From NCBI GenBank assembly GCA_008477525.1, contig SPDT01000001.1, positions 4,278,001 through 4,342,000 of the forward strand: 64,000 bases of DNA, written 5' to 3'. This DNA is from Hypomyces perniciosus (Eukaryota > Ascomycota > Sordariomycetes > Hypocreales > Hypocreaceae). This document shows positions 23,468 through 36,488 of the stretch, in pieces. The notes beneath the pieces are model-generated. The model was not told the origin of the DNA. It did not search any database and worked only from the letters and a program-made list of their open reading frames with translations. Position 1 is the stretch's first letter. Each line of letters opens with the position of its first letter. Both the position numbers and the translations under genes were made by a program.

Positions 23468-24235
23468 ATGCCTGCGCTTCCTCTTCTCCCCCCCAGGCCC
23501 GATGGCCTCACGAATCCTCACCTCCCCGTCGTCATTCATCCGCTATCGCCTTCGTCCACCACCATAGCCGCGACTACAATCATCGCCAATGTCGTCGTTC
23601 GACAACAAAACCCTTCGCCCACGCCCTCCCAGACATTCGTCGTCGTGCCCGACTCCTACGGCGCCCTGGACAGCTCTCCCTCTCCAGGCATCGTCGTCGC
23701 CATCACCCTTGGCTCTATCGCTGGCTTCCTCCTCCTCATCATGCTAATCTACTCCATCCTCGGCTTCGGCCCCGTGGCGTTCTGGAAACCCCGCACCGAA
23801 GTCGTCGAAGTCAGAACCCACCACCCCTCGCGCAGCGTCCTCAGTTTCCGCACGCGCAGCGAACGACCTCCTCCGCCGCGCAAGACCAAGACGCGGCCTG
23901 TGCGCGCCACACAGATGTTTCAAGTCCGCACCAGAGAGCGCATCGTGGAAAGACCCGCGCGCGGAGCAGGAGGCGGAGGGCGGCGCTCGCCTGTCGTTGT
24001 AGAACCGCCTAGGAGGAGGGAACCTTCGCCGCTGACGGAGACAGAGACGAGCGTGCCGACGGGACTGCCCTCTGACTACGACGAGGAGAACGAGGTCGTT
24101 GTGATTGAGGAGAATACACCCCCCAGGCGAAAGAGCAGTCGCAGACAGGCTCCGGGCGATCGGCACAGGAGGTCAAGCAGCTATCGCGGATCGAGCAATG
24201 GCGATTTCGACGATAGGAGAAAGAACCGACGATAA
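23468..24235 (+). CDS. Single-pass membrane protein with Arg-rich cytosolic tail
   Basis: This intronless gene encodes 255 residues from the ATG at 23468 (MPALPLLPPRPDGL). The N-terminal 70 residues are Ser/Thr/Pro-rich, consistent with an extracellular or lumenal O-glycosylated stretch, though there is no clear signal peptide. One strong transmembrane segment spans about residues 75-100 (GIVVAITLGSIAGFLLLIML). The C-terminal tail of about 150 residues is rich in Arg, Pro and Ser with acidic patches (PSDYDEENEVVVIEE). I do not recognise the family; the layout resembles small fungal plasma-membrane or wall-associated proteins. Because the frame continues upstream, the start is less certain than the body. 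Confidence 0.7.
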   Translation: MPALPLLPPRPDGLTNPHLPVVIHPLSPSSTTIAATTIIANVVVRQQNPSPTPSQTFVVVPDSYGALDSSPSPGIVVAITLGSIAGFLLLIMLIYSILGFGPVAFWKPRTEVVEVRTHHPSRSVLSFRTRSERPPPPRKTKTRPVRATQMFQVRTRERIVERPARGAGGGGRRSPVVVEPPRRREPSPLTETETSVPTGLPSDYDEENEVVVIEENTPPRRKSSRRQAPGDRHRRSSSYRGSSNGDFDDRRKNRR

Positions 24236-24913
24236 TGACGATTGAGCTGGGATGAAGAAATTTGCTGGAAGCTTCGCATTGTCTTTTGAGCCGATGAATT
24301 TTGATACCCAAGCTATGGAACCTACATTTTTTAGGATCGGGAGAGAGAAAGGGGGGAGACAGGTGTTCATGATATTGGAAATGAATTCGAAAGACCAGAC
24401 TTCAAGGGGCGGGTTTGATAATGATAGAGGACTGAACGATGATGATGATGGTCCCGGGGGGAGCTGGGGGGGATAAGACTGGCAATACTTCTTCTGGTAG
24501 CAGCAGCATATGTTTGGCGTTGTGGGTTTGCATGATGTGACGGTGATGTTTTTGGATGTGGAATCTGAAGGTGCTGGGCGTCAATAATAATGTCAAGGAG
24601 AGGCATATCAAGTATATGAATAGGCATGCTTGTTTTTAATACTCAGTAGTTAGATAATCCGTATCACATAAACCTCCCTCCCCTTTTCACGAACCCCATC
24701 TAATATTGCCAAGGTATTCTCGAGAGAAAAAAAAAGAAAAAAGAAACCTCTATGGACAAAAATCCAGTGTCCATGTCTGTCTGGCCCAACCCACCCCTTG
24801 AAACATATATAAATATATACCCAACACCGAGTTTCCCGACAAAATCCAAGATTCGTCCGTCACGTTTCACAATTCGTAAAACCCCTCCCAGTTGAATGAT
24901 TCGAGGTCGTTCT
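24236..24913. other. Convergent 3' region
   Basis: The membrane-protein gene (plus) and the Zn2Cys6 regulator gene (minus) converge here. I see short purine tracts but no gene, RNA or repeat array. Confidence 0.5.
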
Positions 24914-27900
24914 TCACATAGCCATTGCACCGCCGCCGTCATTCCCTCCCGATTGTCCACCTGCACCGTTCGACCCGCCTCCCGCGCCGCCATTCCCTCC
25001 CTGTGGTCCACCAAAGAAAAAGGTATCAAAGGGGTTCATCTGCTGTCCGCCCTCGCCATAATCGTTATGCATACCCTCCCAGTTGATGCCGAAGCCGAGG
25101 TCCAATGGCCCCTGATCCACGTTGCCAAATTCACCGTTGGACGAAGCCCCCAGTGTCTGGAGAAACTCCATCGTCTGCGTCTCCGGATACTCCATGGGGC
25201 CCCGCACACCGAACTGTTGGCCCATGAAGGAGTTGCCGCTCGGTTGACGAGGCAAAGGCGGTGATGGAACGAGCGCAGGGTCTATTGTGGAACTCCCAGG
25301 ACTCGGGCGACCGCGGCTACGAGCTTGAGCCATGTAGTTATCGGCCTCAAAGGTCTTTGCCTTTGTTAGAGGAGGCGTGGAAATGTCACCGGCGGCAGAC
25401 ATGCTTGGAGATGACAGGTTGTCAGATAATGACAGATCAAATTGGAACGGCTGCTCCGACTGGTGGTGCCGATGCCGAGACGTCGGTTTGATCGTCGAGG
25501 GGTCTGGTGCAGCTGTCCAGTTCGTCGTCTCCCGCCTTGGCCGTCGAGCCTGCTGAGTTGGCGAGCCAAACCCGCCAGTAGAGCTGGCCATCTTAATCGT
25601 AGCCTTAGCCGTCCTGTCGAATGCGTCGCGACAAGTTTCAGCGGGCGGGCACTTATCGATCATGTCAGTAAATACGGACTTGGCCGCCAACACGGTAAAG
25701 TCCACCTCGTCCATTGTCTGCCAAAGCCGTTAGAATACCGCCACTAAAGAATGATGTAGAGAGGAGAGAAAGAAGGTGTGTCCTTACCAGACGGCTTCGC
25801 ACAATCGGTGAGTGCCATATGGCATAGAGATATGATATGCCCGCCATAAAGAGATGATGTGTGGATAGGTATGTGTAGCTCACAAGGCCACTGAGATGGA
25901 GCTGCCGGTATATGCGGAGGATTTTCTGCCCGGCCTCGGCAACTTTGAGATAGATACGGTCCTCATCTTCGCGAAGCTCTGCAGTGAATGCCGTTGGACT
26001 ATTCACCTCATTTGAGGGGTTATACTCCCCTTCGAACATGGCAGGGATGCTCAAGCTTTGCCTATATAATAGAATAATAGCCTGCCAGTAGTTGAGCTCC
26101 AAAAACTCAGTCGAGAAGGCCACCCCTGTTTCCTGCCTGGTCGGTGCTGATGTCCTCCAGTGCCAAAGCCTCCTGTCTATGTCTATTCGCCACGACCTGA
26201 AAGAGTCGAATTGGACAAGATATGGGGACGGCATATGCCTGTTCATCTCAGGATAACTCCTGGTGTAGTTCCCCGCTTTTGCGATTTGGGCTTGGTTATA
26301 CTGCAACACTTGAAGAATCTCTGATTGCAGCGTCCGTAGTCGGAAATAGTGATGTGCTACATGCTTGTAGCTCGGCTGATCTTCACCCCCAGGGGCATCT
26401 AAGAGACCATTGGGGGTGATGTAGTCGTCATCGAGCACGGATGGCAGTTCTGTCGTGATGACCTGGTCGCTGATACCGAAGGGCCTGCCCACGCAGGTAC
26501 TCACAAGCCGGTCAAACGAGTACGTGCACCACCAAAGCCGCCGCCGCAAATCTCGAATCCAGAGTCGTCGGCCCCTATCTGGGCCATTAGCGGAGTCTCG
26601 CGGCTCAGTAGCACCATCAGTGTGGTTGTGTTCTGTTGATGGATCTTGTCCGGCGCCTTCAATGTCTCCTCCGTCCTCATAGTGTAAACCGAGATCCACA
26701 GCTAGCCGTACCGCGACGCCAGTGATGTACCTGAAGAAGGATTAGACATTAAACATTAGATACAAATAAGGGACGGAAAACTCACCAAAGACCTGGCGGT
26801 ACAGGGCGAAGTAGAGCAAAGTTGGCAAGTAGGAGGACGGCTTGCAGCACCTCCAATCCCCCTCCACTACTGCTCAGACACGCTTCTAGGTGGACGATCG
26901 CACTCGCATGATACTCCTCTGGCTGACATTGGACCTTGCCTTGGTGCAAGGCCAACCTAGAACCACCCGAGGCTTCTGTCTTGACCGGTTCTCCTACTAT
27001 AACTCCGCAACCAATCGCAAATACCATGTTGAGCATATACAGTTCTCGTGCGCCGAGTCCACGTCCCTCATTCACGTAGGCCTGCTCGAACATGCGCATA
27101 AACTCTCCACGATGCAGAATAGGAATCTGTGGGTTGGCGTGCTCAAAGTAGAGTGTGACGAGTCGCATTGCCACATCCCTATCCGGGAACGTCGCTGGTT
27201 GAATGGTTGGCTTCGTATGAAGACCAAAGAAGGAGTCGCGCATGGATGTGCCACCTCCGCTTGGATGATGAGGGCCCGGTCGCTCAGTCGTACCGTTATG
27301 ATCAGATACAGAATATTGCACGGCGGCGAAGACGACTCTAGCAAACGAGACACCAGATGCGGAGGCGAGTGACCTAGGTTTTGAAGGGCTGACTATGTTC
27401 AGCATGGCCGGGCTCTGCTCACCTTGCTTCTTAGCTTTGAGCGCATCCAAACCTTGACTCTGTGGCCGTGACGTGCGACGATCATTAATATCCGACTGCT
27501 CCAAGTATCTTGCATCACCCCCAGGGATAGCATTGCTGATGTTTGGTCGAGAACATATCTCCAAGTTCTCCGCCGGCGGAAAGGGGATATTATTCGATAC
27601 CAGGAGCTTCTCCAGCTGCTCTACACGGGTTTCGAGATAAAATACATAACTAGCACCGACAGTCAGCAATCTCACAATGGCGGATATCAATGACGAAGAT
27701 GCGGGTTCGGCTTCTCATCCTTACCTGCGAGGAATCTCCTTCTTGGTGATGGGATCGTAGCCCACGCACGCAACCCCAGCCTTGGCGCAACTAGCGCAGC
27801 TGGGAAGTTTCTGGTCACATCTATTCTTGCGCAGACGGCAGCGATTACAGGCGCTCACATTGCGAAAGTTGCTGCTCTGTCCAGCCTTGGTGGATGCAGC

Positions 27901-28125
27901 AGCAACGACGGCGGCGGCGGCGGCGGCGGCGGCGTTACCACCACTGCCAGGTGCTGCTGCCCCGGCCTCGATGCCCGCGATTCCACCTCCTCTTCCTGGG
28001 GCTACATCGCCTTGTTGCTCGGGGCTCGAGTGTCCGTCGCGGGGCTCGGTGCCGTCGAAAGAGGATTGCCGCTGGCGCTTGACGTTTGGCTGGGGGCTGG
28101 GGGACGGTGGGCCATGCGTGGGCAT
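24914..28125 (-). CDS. Zn(II)2Cys6 transcription factor with fungal-specific TF domain
   Basis: This is a nuclear DNA-binding regulator. Exons on the minus strand are 28125-27725, 27649-26786, 26730-25788 and 25717-24914; they close to 1003 residues. The binuclear zinc cluster lies at residues 93-120, with six Cys in the order C-N-R-C, N-R-C, S-C-A-S-C and V-A-C. Splicing then gives PRSYVFYLETRVEQLEKLLV, the typical linker and dimerising coiled coil. The fungal-specific regulatory domain covers roughly 290-620 (TLYFEHANPQIPILHRGEF; RRRLWWCTYSFDRLVSTCVG). The C-terminus is Gly/Gln/Asn-rich, likely an activation region. A poly-Ala run near residues 65-72 is encoded by a GCC repeat. An upstream in-frame ATG at 28308 could extend the protein by 61 residues; I prefer 28125 (MPTHGPPSPSPQ). 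The target genes are unknown; the adjacent MFS gene is a candidate only by proximity. Confidence 0.93.
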
Positions 28126-30320
28126 GATATCACAAAGGTTCGGGGGACCCGGCGAGGGCGTCCTCTGGGGCGAGAAAATAGCTCTTTCACACACCCTCGT
28201 TCGGGGGACAGATAGCAGTCGCGGGGTGGTAAAAAGTTGGGATAGCCTCGGGCTTCTCGAGTCAGATCGCAGGTCCAAACTGTGGCGGGGCGTGGGACCC
28301 TGGTGCATGCAGCGCCAGCAGCAGCGCAACTCACCTCCAGCTCTCTAGCCACGGCTACGCCTTCGTACAGGCACTACGAAGCACTACTCCTGCTATTGTT
28401 CGTCTTCTTCTCGTTCAACGGGGCGATGCTGTGCTGCTTTTCTGCCACAATAGCCCATCGTCCGCCGACCGAGAGCGCAGTCGAAAGAGAGCCGGATTCA
28501 GGCCAGGGGTCAGCCAGTCGCAAAGATGTCGAGGCGCAAGAGCATGGGTGGTGGTCATGACAAACGGTAGGCGGCGCCGCAGCCAGATGGAGGACGGAGC
28601 AGAGAGAGTGCGACGAGCACAGCATCAATGATCCATAGGAGCTGATGGCAGAAGCTGTGGATATTGATTGCAAAAAGGGAAGATGTGCTAGTTTTGTGGG
28701 ATGAATGGAAAACGGTGGCAGAGCCGTCTAACCTTGGCTGTCCGCAGAGGCTACTGCTACTAGGAGAGGTAGTAGTATCAGAATAGTGGTACCTTTCTGT
28801 CGTACTCCGTAGTTATCTTAAGTATCTACTACTTCGTATGGATTACATTACCAACAGATAGCAGTTATCAGCTAACGGCGCCCAAGGTTGTAGGTACCGA
28901 TGCGGAGCAACGTTTTTAGCGCCATGTTGGAGCTGAAGCAACCCAGCTCAGCGGGTGACAAAAAGAAGAAGAGGAGCCGCAAAAGATATATATACACTAT
29001 CTCATCAACGGGTTAGCGGACAGAGTATTGGGGGCCTTACTACGAAGTATTGTATTATAGAATTACAAACACCAGCTAGATAGGAGTAGTAATCCATAGT
29101 GGAGTAATATATTGCAATGAGGGTAATAATACATGGCAATCGGTGTTAGCTACAGCACTTTTGTGCTTGCGCTCCCTATTTTATTGTCCCCCGCTTGCCA
29201 GGTACTATTCTTAAATCGGCATGCCTTTCGTCATGTAGGTAGTAGTATTTAGCAGGAGGTCTCCATGACTGTTCGTACAACAAGGCTTTAGAGATATTAG
29301 TAGTGATATGAGTTCGTCTCCCTGTCGTGGTCAGATAACCTGGTACAATGTCCGTTTCCGGTAAATGTACCTAGGTACTCCGTACATGCAGATAGTAGTA
29401 ACAATATCCGCGGTAAAGCAAACAAGGCCATTATCAATTATCCGTGCACAGCGTCTTGGCGGGGGTCCTGACCCGTTCGAGAACACTCGACAGAAGAGGA
29501 AAAAATCCGGGGAAAAGATGGTTGGCACATGTTTCTGCATCTAATACCAAGTCCGCCAGTCCCGTACTTGAACATTCTTGCCGTTCAAGCCCTGAATCTT
29601 CACCCTACCAGATAGACCATGCACGTGCTTTTTCAGTGGTTGAACGCCTTAGTATAGGTATGATGGATGAACCAAATCGATTGGCCTCTGACAACATAGT
29701 CCAGATATACTATCTTGTGGTTGTGGTAGGCCTAGCAGCCACCGAACCGGATGATATCCAGACTGAAAGGAAAGCCCACCCTCATTAATAAACAACCAAC
29801 CTGAAAAACCATGTCTGCCATGCTCCCCAACCATCTCCTAGCCATCAGTTGGCTGGCCGGAATCCAATCCATTGCCCAATACCGCCATGCCATTGCCCTG
29901 TCCGTGAACCTGTATATCCATTCCGATTTTTTTACAACGTCTATTTCCTGCACCGCATCTTAGGCCAAGCCGCGCCGCTCATCAAATACCTGGCAGGCTG
30001 GTCTCAATTGTTCTGTTCTCCAACGCCCGTTCGCCGCCGGTGCGATGCTTGCATCGCATATCGTGACCCATCCATGCGTAGAACACCCAACGGTAATCGA
30101 AAATGATGAGAATCGAATTCAGTGATATCATGATTCCTTGTTTATCCAAGCCCGCCCAAAAAAGAAAAGTCTATGTGTCGAAAAAAATGCACGCGAATGA
30201 GGAACCAAAACGCCAAGTTGCCGGGGGGTATTGCGCGCGAGTTATCCAAACGACCGATTAAAATGATTTAGAAAATAAGATGTCCCAGTGGTAGAAAGTC
30301 GAGTCAAGTCATGGTACTTT
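28126..30320. other. 2.2-kb intergenic region upstream of the Zn2Cys6 gene
   Basis: The part next to 28125 holds the leader of the regulator gene. GTAC-type motifs occur at 28803-28811, about 28831-28840, about 29041 and 29376-29385. No frame carries a recognisable protein. The distal end is the 3' flank of the MFS transporter gene. Confidence 0.5.
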
Positions 30321-32330
30321 TCAGACACTTTCGTCGTCGTCATAATCGTCAAGAAGGGAGTCGTCCAAGAGTCCTTCTTCTTCAGGCTGGGCTGATTGGG
30401 GCGTTCCCTCTGTGATCTGAGAGCTCAGATAGGCACCCACAACCGTGATGAGCCCGCTGAACCACCAGGCCAAACCTGAGTATCCAGTCTGCAGTCCCCA
30501 TGCGTAGAGAAAGCCAGATACTGTGGGTCCCAGCGCGCGGCACAGGCTGGCGGTAGACGCGGCGATGCCGTTGATCGTGCCGAGAACTTGCTTCGATGGT
30601 GCCGAGTTTGCCAGCAAAATCGCATTGCTGGGATAAGCCATGGTCGAAAAAGTACACTTCCAGATAACCAAGATGTAGATGGCCGGCATCCTCATGCTCA
30701 CCGGGAGCAAAACCAGGTAAGGCGTAACGAGGTAGAGGGCAAAATACGAGAACGCGATGATGCGAAACAGACGGAGGGATCCCAGTCGCTGTGTAACCGG
30801 GGCCACAATCAGGTAGTTCGACATCAACGAGTACACACCCTGGACGGACATGATAATTCCAATAGTCTTCGTCTCGAGTCCAAATCCGTCCACAAACTTG
30901 AAAGGCAGATCAATGACTTTGTGCTCTGGAGGCGATGTGCTCAGGAAGACCGGGAAGAGCTGATCGAAAGTCATAGTGTGGCTGAGATCATGTCAGTTCT
31001 GGACTAAAACCTCACGCCACCGCAGAGAGCACTTACAAGGCGAGGATACCGTAGGACATAATGTTCATGATGACCGGTCTGGTAAAGATCTTCATTCCAG
31101 TGCCGACTGGCGCTGGTTGAATCGCTGTGATAGCCCCATCTTCCGGGTCAGCCTGTGGCGCCAGCCGAGGCGAATTCTCCTGGCTTCGATATGCCGGCAG
31201 GGGCTCGGTCAGTCGAGAAACCTTCGGGTTTGTCCGAGAGGAGCTGGATGTATCGTATGCGATCGATTCATCATTATTGGCCAGGAGGCTTTGCTTCTCA
31301 GGATTCCTTCCTTGGCAGCTGCCGGCTTGGCGAAACAGGGCTGCAACACGGTTGCCAACTTCGAGGAAACGATCCCGCTCGCCCTTCTTTCCTAGGTGAG
31401 TCTCCTCAAGGAACAACAGGCCCACAACTACTCCCACAAAGACCATTGCCGCACTGAAAAGGTTAGGTAGAAGGTAGGGATACCGATCCCAGATTGTGCC
31501 TCGGGGGAACAGCTCGGGATAGCTAACGCAAGGGCGTGCCAGGGCACCTCCAATCATAGGACCAATAATCGAACTGCAGAGACATTGTTAGAATCGACGC
31601 CTTGCCAGAGTCTCAGCTGAAGGAAGCACTTACCCAATGCACCACACCATAGGCATGATCGTGTACGCGCGAGCTGTTCAGGTTTCCTGTCAGCATGACC
31701 AATTCTATAGAGAGGGGCTGGTAATGCCGAGAACGTACGTTGATGCTCCTTGACAGTCACCAGCTCAGCCACGGTGGTCTGCAGCACGCCGATATTTCTG
31801 AGAGGGGGTTAGATCCATGCATGCCGCCGGCGCTTAGATGCATCAACGTTTTCCATACCCATTGAGAAGGCCACCCAGGGCTCGAGCAAAGAGCGCAATT
31901 GGTAAACTAGGGGCAAATCCAAAAACAAGAACGCTGATAGCAGTACCGATCAGTCCGCACAGGAGAACAGGCTTCCGTCCGATCTTGTCGCTCAGTCTTC
32001 CCCACATAACCCCCGTCGCGAACTCGGCCAGGGTGAAGGCCGAAGTAACCATGCCGGCGTAGACTGAAATCTTGTTGGGGTCCTCGGTGATGTTGAAATC
32101 CTCGATCATGTAGTAGATGTAGGGGAAGATGGACATGAAGGCGATGGGCTCACATATCCGGCAGCATGCTGTGTACATAGTGTGAGTTTTCTGTCGATTC
32201 GATGCTCCCAGCAAGCAGAAAAGCACATACCAAGAACGAACATCTGCTGGAGCGGAAACGGAGGCAGCTCATTCTGCTTCTTGCGGGGGTGACCCCGTTG
32301 GGTAGGTGTGATAGATTGAGACCTCCTCAT
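30321..32330 (-). CDS. MFS transporter (YCR023C-like drug/proton family)
   Basis: This is a 12-helix major facilitator, probably at the vacuolar or plasma membrane; the substrate is unknown. Six exons on the minus strand, 32330-32231, 32168-31859, 31797-31739, 31673-31634, 31573-31037 and 30981-30321, close to 568 residues. The N-terminus (MRRSQSITPTQRGHPRKK) is cytosolic. The motif-A loop between TM2 and TM3 reads GRLSDKIGRKPVLLCG, a strong MFS signature. A cytosolic loop of about 110 residues sits between TM6 and TM7 and is Ser/Pro/Glu-rich. The acidic tail (LLDDSLLDDYDDDESV) may be a sorting or turnover signal. Exons 3 and 4 are only 59 and 40 nt, so automated models may miss them. Start is the ATG at 32330, just upstream of the conserved ELPPFPLQQMFVLACCRICE. 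Confidence 0.9.
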
Positions 32331-33349
32331 CGTAACTCGTCCTCGCTGCCCCGCGTCGTGTTGACTCTGGAACTCGCACAACGCCACACAGAGAATCAAT
32401 ACCAGAAAATGCCAGCTTCGTGTACCTCGAGGGATTGCCGACAAGTAGAACCTGCCAGTGGAGCTGGCTGTGAATTTTGCGCACAAGTTCGGAGCTTAAG
32501 TCGAAGACGGTGGTTGTGGTGGCTGTGGGGGAACGTGTCCGCAGGTATTATTACAGGATCTTGGTCGATAGGCGAGATGGCCCATGAGCATAGACGATAT
32601 GACGACGTGTGCGAGGCAACGTGCAACAATAAACAGCAGAGAGCACCACAAGGTAGTCTGAAGAGAAGTACAAGAAGGATCAAAGGAGCAGTAGAAGAAG
32701 AGAAGCGAGGCAGGAGAGAGTGGGAGTGGTGATCATATATGAAGACCGACCAGAGTTGCCAGCACGAGGTCCCCCAAGCCCATCTGGGGCTATAAGCTAT
32801 AAGTCTCGACGGACATTTCGGCACACCTCCGTTAGCACCAGATTAGGTCGGGACGGTGACATGAGCCCAGAAACGACGGCCAGCCAGAACGCGAATTGAT
32901 CTCGTTCACCTAGTAAGTAGCACAAGAAAGATGCGGCGAAGTCCCAGGGCATGCATTGGGCCGTGGGGCTCTGTGGCCAGAAGGAAAAAAATCATTCACA
33001 CCTCACCTCACACCCCCTAGTTAGCCTGGTCAATTCTGCGCGGGTCGTCAAGCGTCCAGGGCAGTTTTGGCTCGAGGTCAGCAGCAAAGCAGCAAGGTCG
33101 GGAGGGTACATCAGAGGTACCTCCTTGCGGTGGGTTTGCTTTCTTCTTCGACATGCCCCAGGGCGTGTGCGCTTGGGGGTCAGGGCGTGGATGATGATTT
33201 ACCTTGCTTGGTGACAGGGCTACAGATGGCCCAATTGTAGCCGGTAAGTGCCAGGCCAGGATCCGGGGCCTAACATCCATAGTATATACCACCTAGAAAC
33301 AAGTACAGGGGTGGACGATGAGGTGTGTGAGGTGGGAGGAGCCTACGAG

Positions 33350-33366
33350 TACGGAGTACGGAGTAC
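33350..33366. repeat. Fused GTAC-type motif (TACGGAGTACGGAGTAC)
   Basis: Two TACGGAGTAC units share a TAC. Within 250 bp further copies lie at 33491-33499 and 33588-33604, the latter combining a GGA and a TTC spacer in one block. Confidence 0.7.
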
Positions 33367-36300
33367 ATAGGTCGCTGTTTGGGATGAAGAGAAGCAAAAT
33401 GAGGAGAAGCGGAGGGTCGCTAGGTAGTAGACACGCGGCTAGCGACAGAACGTCCGTACTCGTACAATCCTCGCTGATATCCATTTCTTGTACTCCGTAT
33501 GCGTGCGAAGGAGCGAGTGACTGAGGCTGTGGTACAGAGTACAAGCACCAAGTTTGGGCTGTTTGTTGGAGGTGTATCAGTACTTGGTACGGAGTACTTC
33601 GTACAAGCACACCGTATCTCTCTCTACCCTTGATGCTCTGTGCAACAGCAACACACACAAGAAAAGGAAAAAAGTCAATCGCAACAAGCCAACGTCCTGC
33701 CGCGGACTGGGTTGGGCTGGGCTAGCAAGGTCGTGGATACTTTGTTTTAGGCGCCAACAAACACTGCGTCCCCAAGTAGCTAGTACTCCTATCCTAGCTC
33801 GGTGGTCCAGGTACCAATGGTTCTTGGCCGGTCAGTTCAGGGTAAAGTTGCTTTTGCATCGCTCAGCGAAAACCCAATTAGGAGAGGGGTGGGGGTGAGT
33901 ATTAAAGGGGGAGTGGAGGTACCTACCTAGTAGTACTCCGTACAGGTGTACAAATTGGAGGGACGGCGTGCTTCAATACTCGTACCTATGGTCTGTCTGG
34001 CCGTTAGACTGATGAAAAGGCATTCCAATTTGTTGTTGGGAATTAATACCGAAGGGCGCCAAAAATGACCAGAAGGATAGCGGATGAGTATATGCGGAGT
34101 AGCTATTACTCGTACATACATGCCAGATGGCTCTCAGTCGGGGTTGTTTGCGTTGTCGGTCGATAATATTACTACTACTACTACGCTATTAGTCGTACTA
34201 CATGATGATGGCTGGTCGGGGATCTGGGAGCACTGAAAACCCGGGGTGATCAGTGATCGGGGGACGAGGTCTTGGTTACCCCGGGGTGCTTGTGCCTGGA
34301 ACGCAAGACATGTTTCTCTCTTCCATGTCATGCTCCATCCGATACTTTTTCCACCACTCACCCTTCCTTTGTCAAGTACGGAGCACATCACGTTATTGAT
34401 ATGTACAGAGAAGAGGAGGAATCTACGAAGTACAGCGTACGCAGTATATGCATCCATGAATACTATGATGCGCCTCCTCGTCAGTCGCACACACGGACCA
34501 ACCAGACTGGGATGCGTCCTGTCTAAGACGAGGCTTCACTTGCTTGCCTTGCACATGATACAGACGAGACAGACAAAGATCCCTGTTGCAGCTCTGTGTC
34601 TCGCGGCTGTGTTCCTCGCCGAGCCAATAGCAGATAGACATGGGACGAGGCAGCAATGCGTTGGCTCGGCCGTTGGACGCCTTATGAGCCAACCTCGTTG
34701 AGTCCAGCCTATGGCTGCTCGGCAGAACGCCAAGGACTCTCGGGGATTTCATCCGGGTAACCGCACAGTCGCTACTAAATACGTGATGATACGAGTCTGA
34801 TGCAATATTAACACACGAGTTGCAAAGTGGTCGAGGTTGATGGTCAACAGCGAGAGCGGGGGAGCGGTGAAGATGGTCGACTCGTCACAGCCATGGCATG
34901 GCATGGCAGTCAAAAGAGAGCCCTATCTGCAGACAACCGAGCGCTTAGGGATGCAGTTCCGGATGGGACCAATTGCATCTCCGCGAAGGGCGAACACATC
35001 ACGTTCGCAAAATCACCCCTCTTGGCTGTGTTGCCATCCCAACATTGATCGCCGATGATCGGGTGTTGATATCACGCCTGTCTTGACGAGTATCATTTCG
35101 TGCCTACCGCACTGATTAGCACTCAACACACAACGATTCCGATACAGGGAGCTTGATGTATTGCCACGGATACACACATACATACCTGGTACGGTAGGTA
35201 CTCCATAATACTTCGTACGCACCTACATATCTCATCTCATATCCATGTGATAATAATATGCCACGGGGAGATGCTGACCGAGAATTTTCCCGGCTCCCCA
35301 CGAGCTCTGTCGAGCCCCACCAGATACGTAGGGCAAAATCCACTTTGCAACCAGTTCCGATAACATGTCGCAACAGCGACTCGCAGCGGTGGGCATCGTT
35401 TCTCGGCGATACATTCTCAAAAATAGCACTCGTATTGTTTCGTTATTTCATGGACGGGCGGCAATAGGACAGGGTGGTTTCCCCTCTATTTTAATTCTTC
35501 GAAGGGTGCCTTAGGTGCCATCCATACTCCGTACAAGACACGGCGTCCTTTAGCCCGCGAGAGTAAGGTCCGAGGTCAGCTGACAGTCTTGATGCATCCA
35601 ACCGCTGGGCAACACTGCGTACGACATAGTATGTACGATGCACGAAGTAGTACGGAGTAGTATATGCAGGCAACCCCTCAACAACTCTGCCCGATAAGGC
35701 CCATTGAAGATGGTAGGTTGGTTTTTTTCCGCAGTTCCTCACTTGCATTCCTGCCCAATGGCAAAGGTTCCACGGCATCGTGTGCGAAGCGGCTCGGGCA
35801 CGTCGCCTGCCAGATTCGACCAGGGGACTGATGTCATTGTGGAATCTGCATCGTGTCCGTGTGTGTGTGGATGGTGGTTGAGACATGTCAAAACAAAAAG
35901 ACGCGATAAAAAGTTGCGTCTATCCCGTCCGCCGTATCCGTTTCGGAGCCTGTGCTTGGAAGCCGGGTCAGGTCTCTGTACCACCGTTCTGCCAGACCCG
36001 AGTCGGCACAGAGACATGCATGCATCTAGAATTTACTTGAAATTCGGCATGCACAATACTACCATGCGAATGTATGTATGTACGAGTTTGCATGTTGTGC
36101 TCATAGCCAAGCAATGCGATGCTGTACATGCTGTACCTCATCCTCCATGGATCCTCCGTTAGATAGACCAGATGGAAATACTACTACTAATCACTGTTGT
36201 GTGACACCTCCATAATGAACGGTGAAGGCAACATATTAAGATCAGCGGAGGCCGACATACCGACATGCTGGCAGTTTCAAAAGTGCGCAGGCCACGTGGT

Positions 36301-36468
36301 GAAAGAGGTTCGGGCACTGCAACTGGACATGGGCATTGTGGAGGTTGAAATGATCCTTGGAGGAAAGCAATGCTATTCATTCATGGCGAGTACGGAGTAA
36401 CCGTTCACTTGGCTATTATCCCCACACCCTAGGTATTGTTGGCCAAGAGCATTTCGCATACGAGGATA

Positions 36469-36488
36469 TAGTAGTAGTAGTAGTAGTA
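36469..36488. repeat. (TAG)n microsatellite
   Basis: Six or more uninterrupted TAG units are followed by TACTGCTAGTAC and a degenerate GTAC-type motif. Confidence 0.75.

Noticed and set aside
28012..28348. Overlapping plus-strand frames over exon 1 of the Zn2Cys6 gene
   Set aside because: Shadows of a GC-rich repeat-bearing exon; the minus strand carries the zinc cluster.
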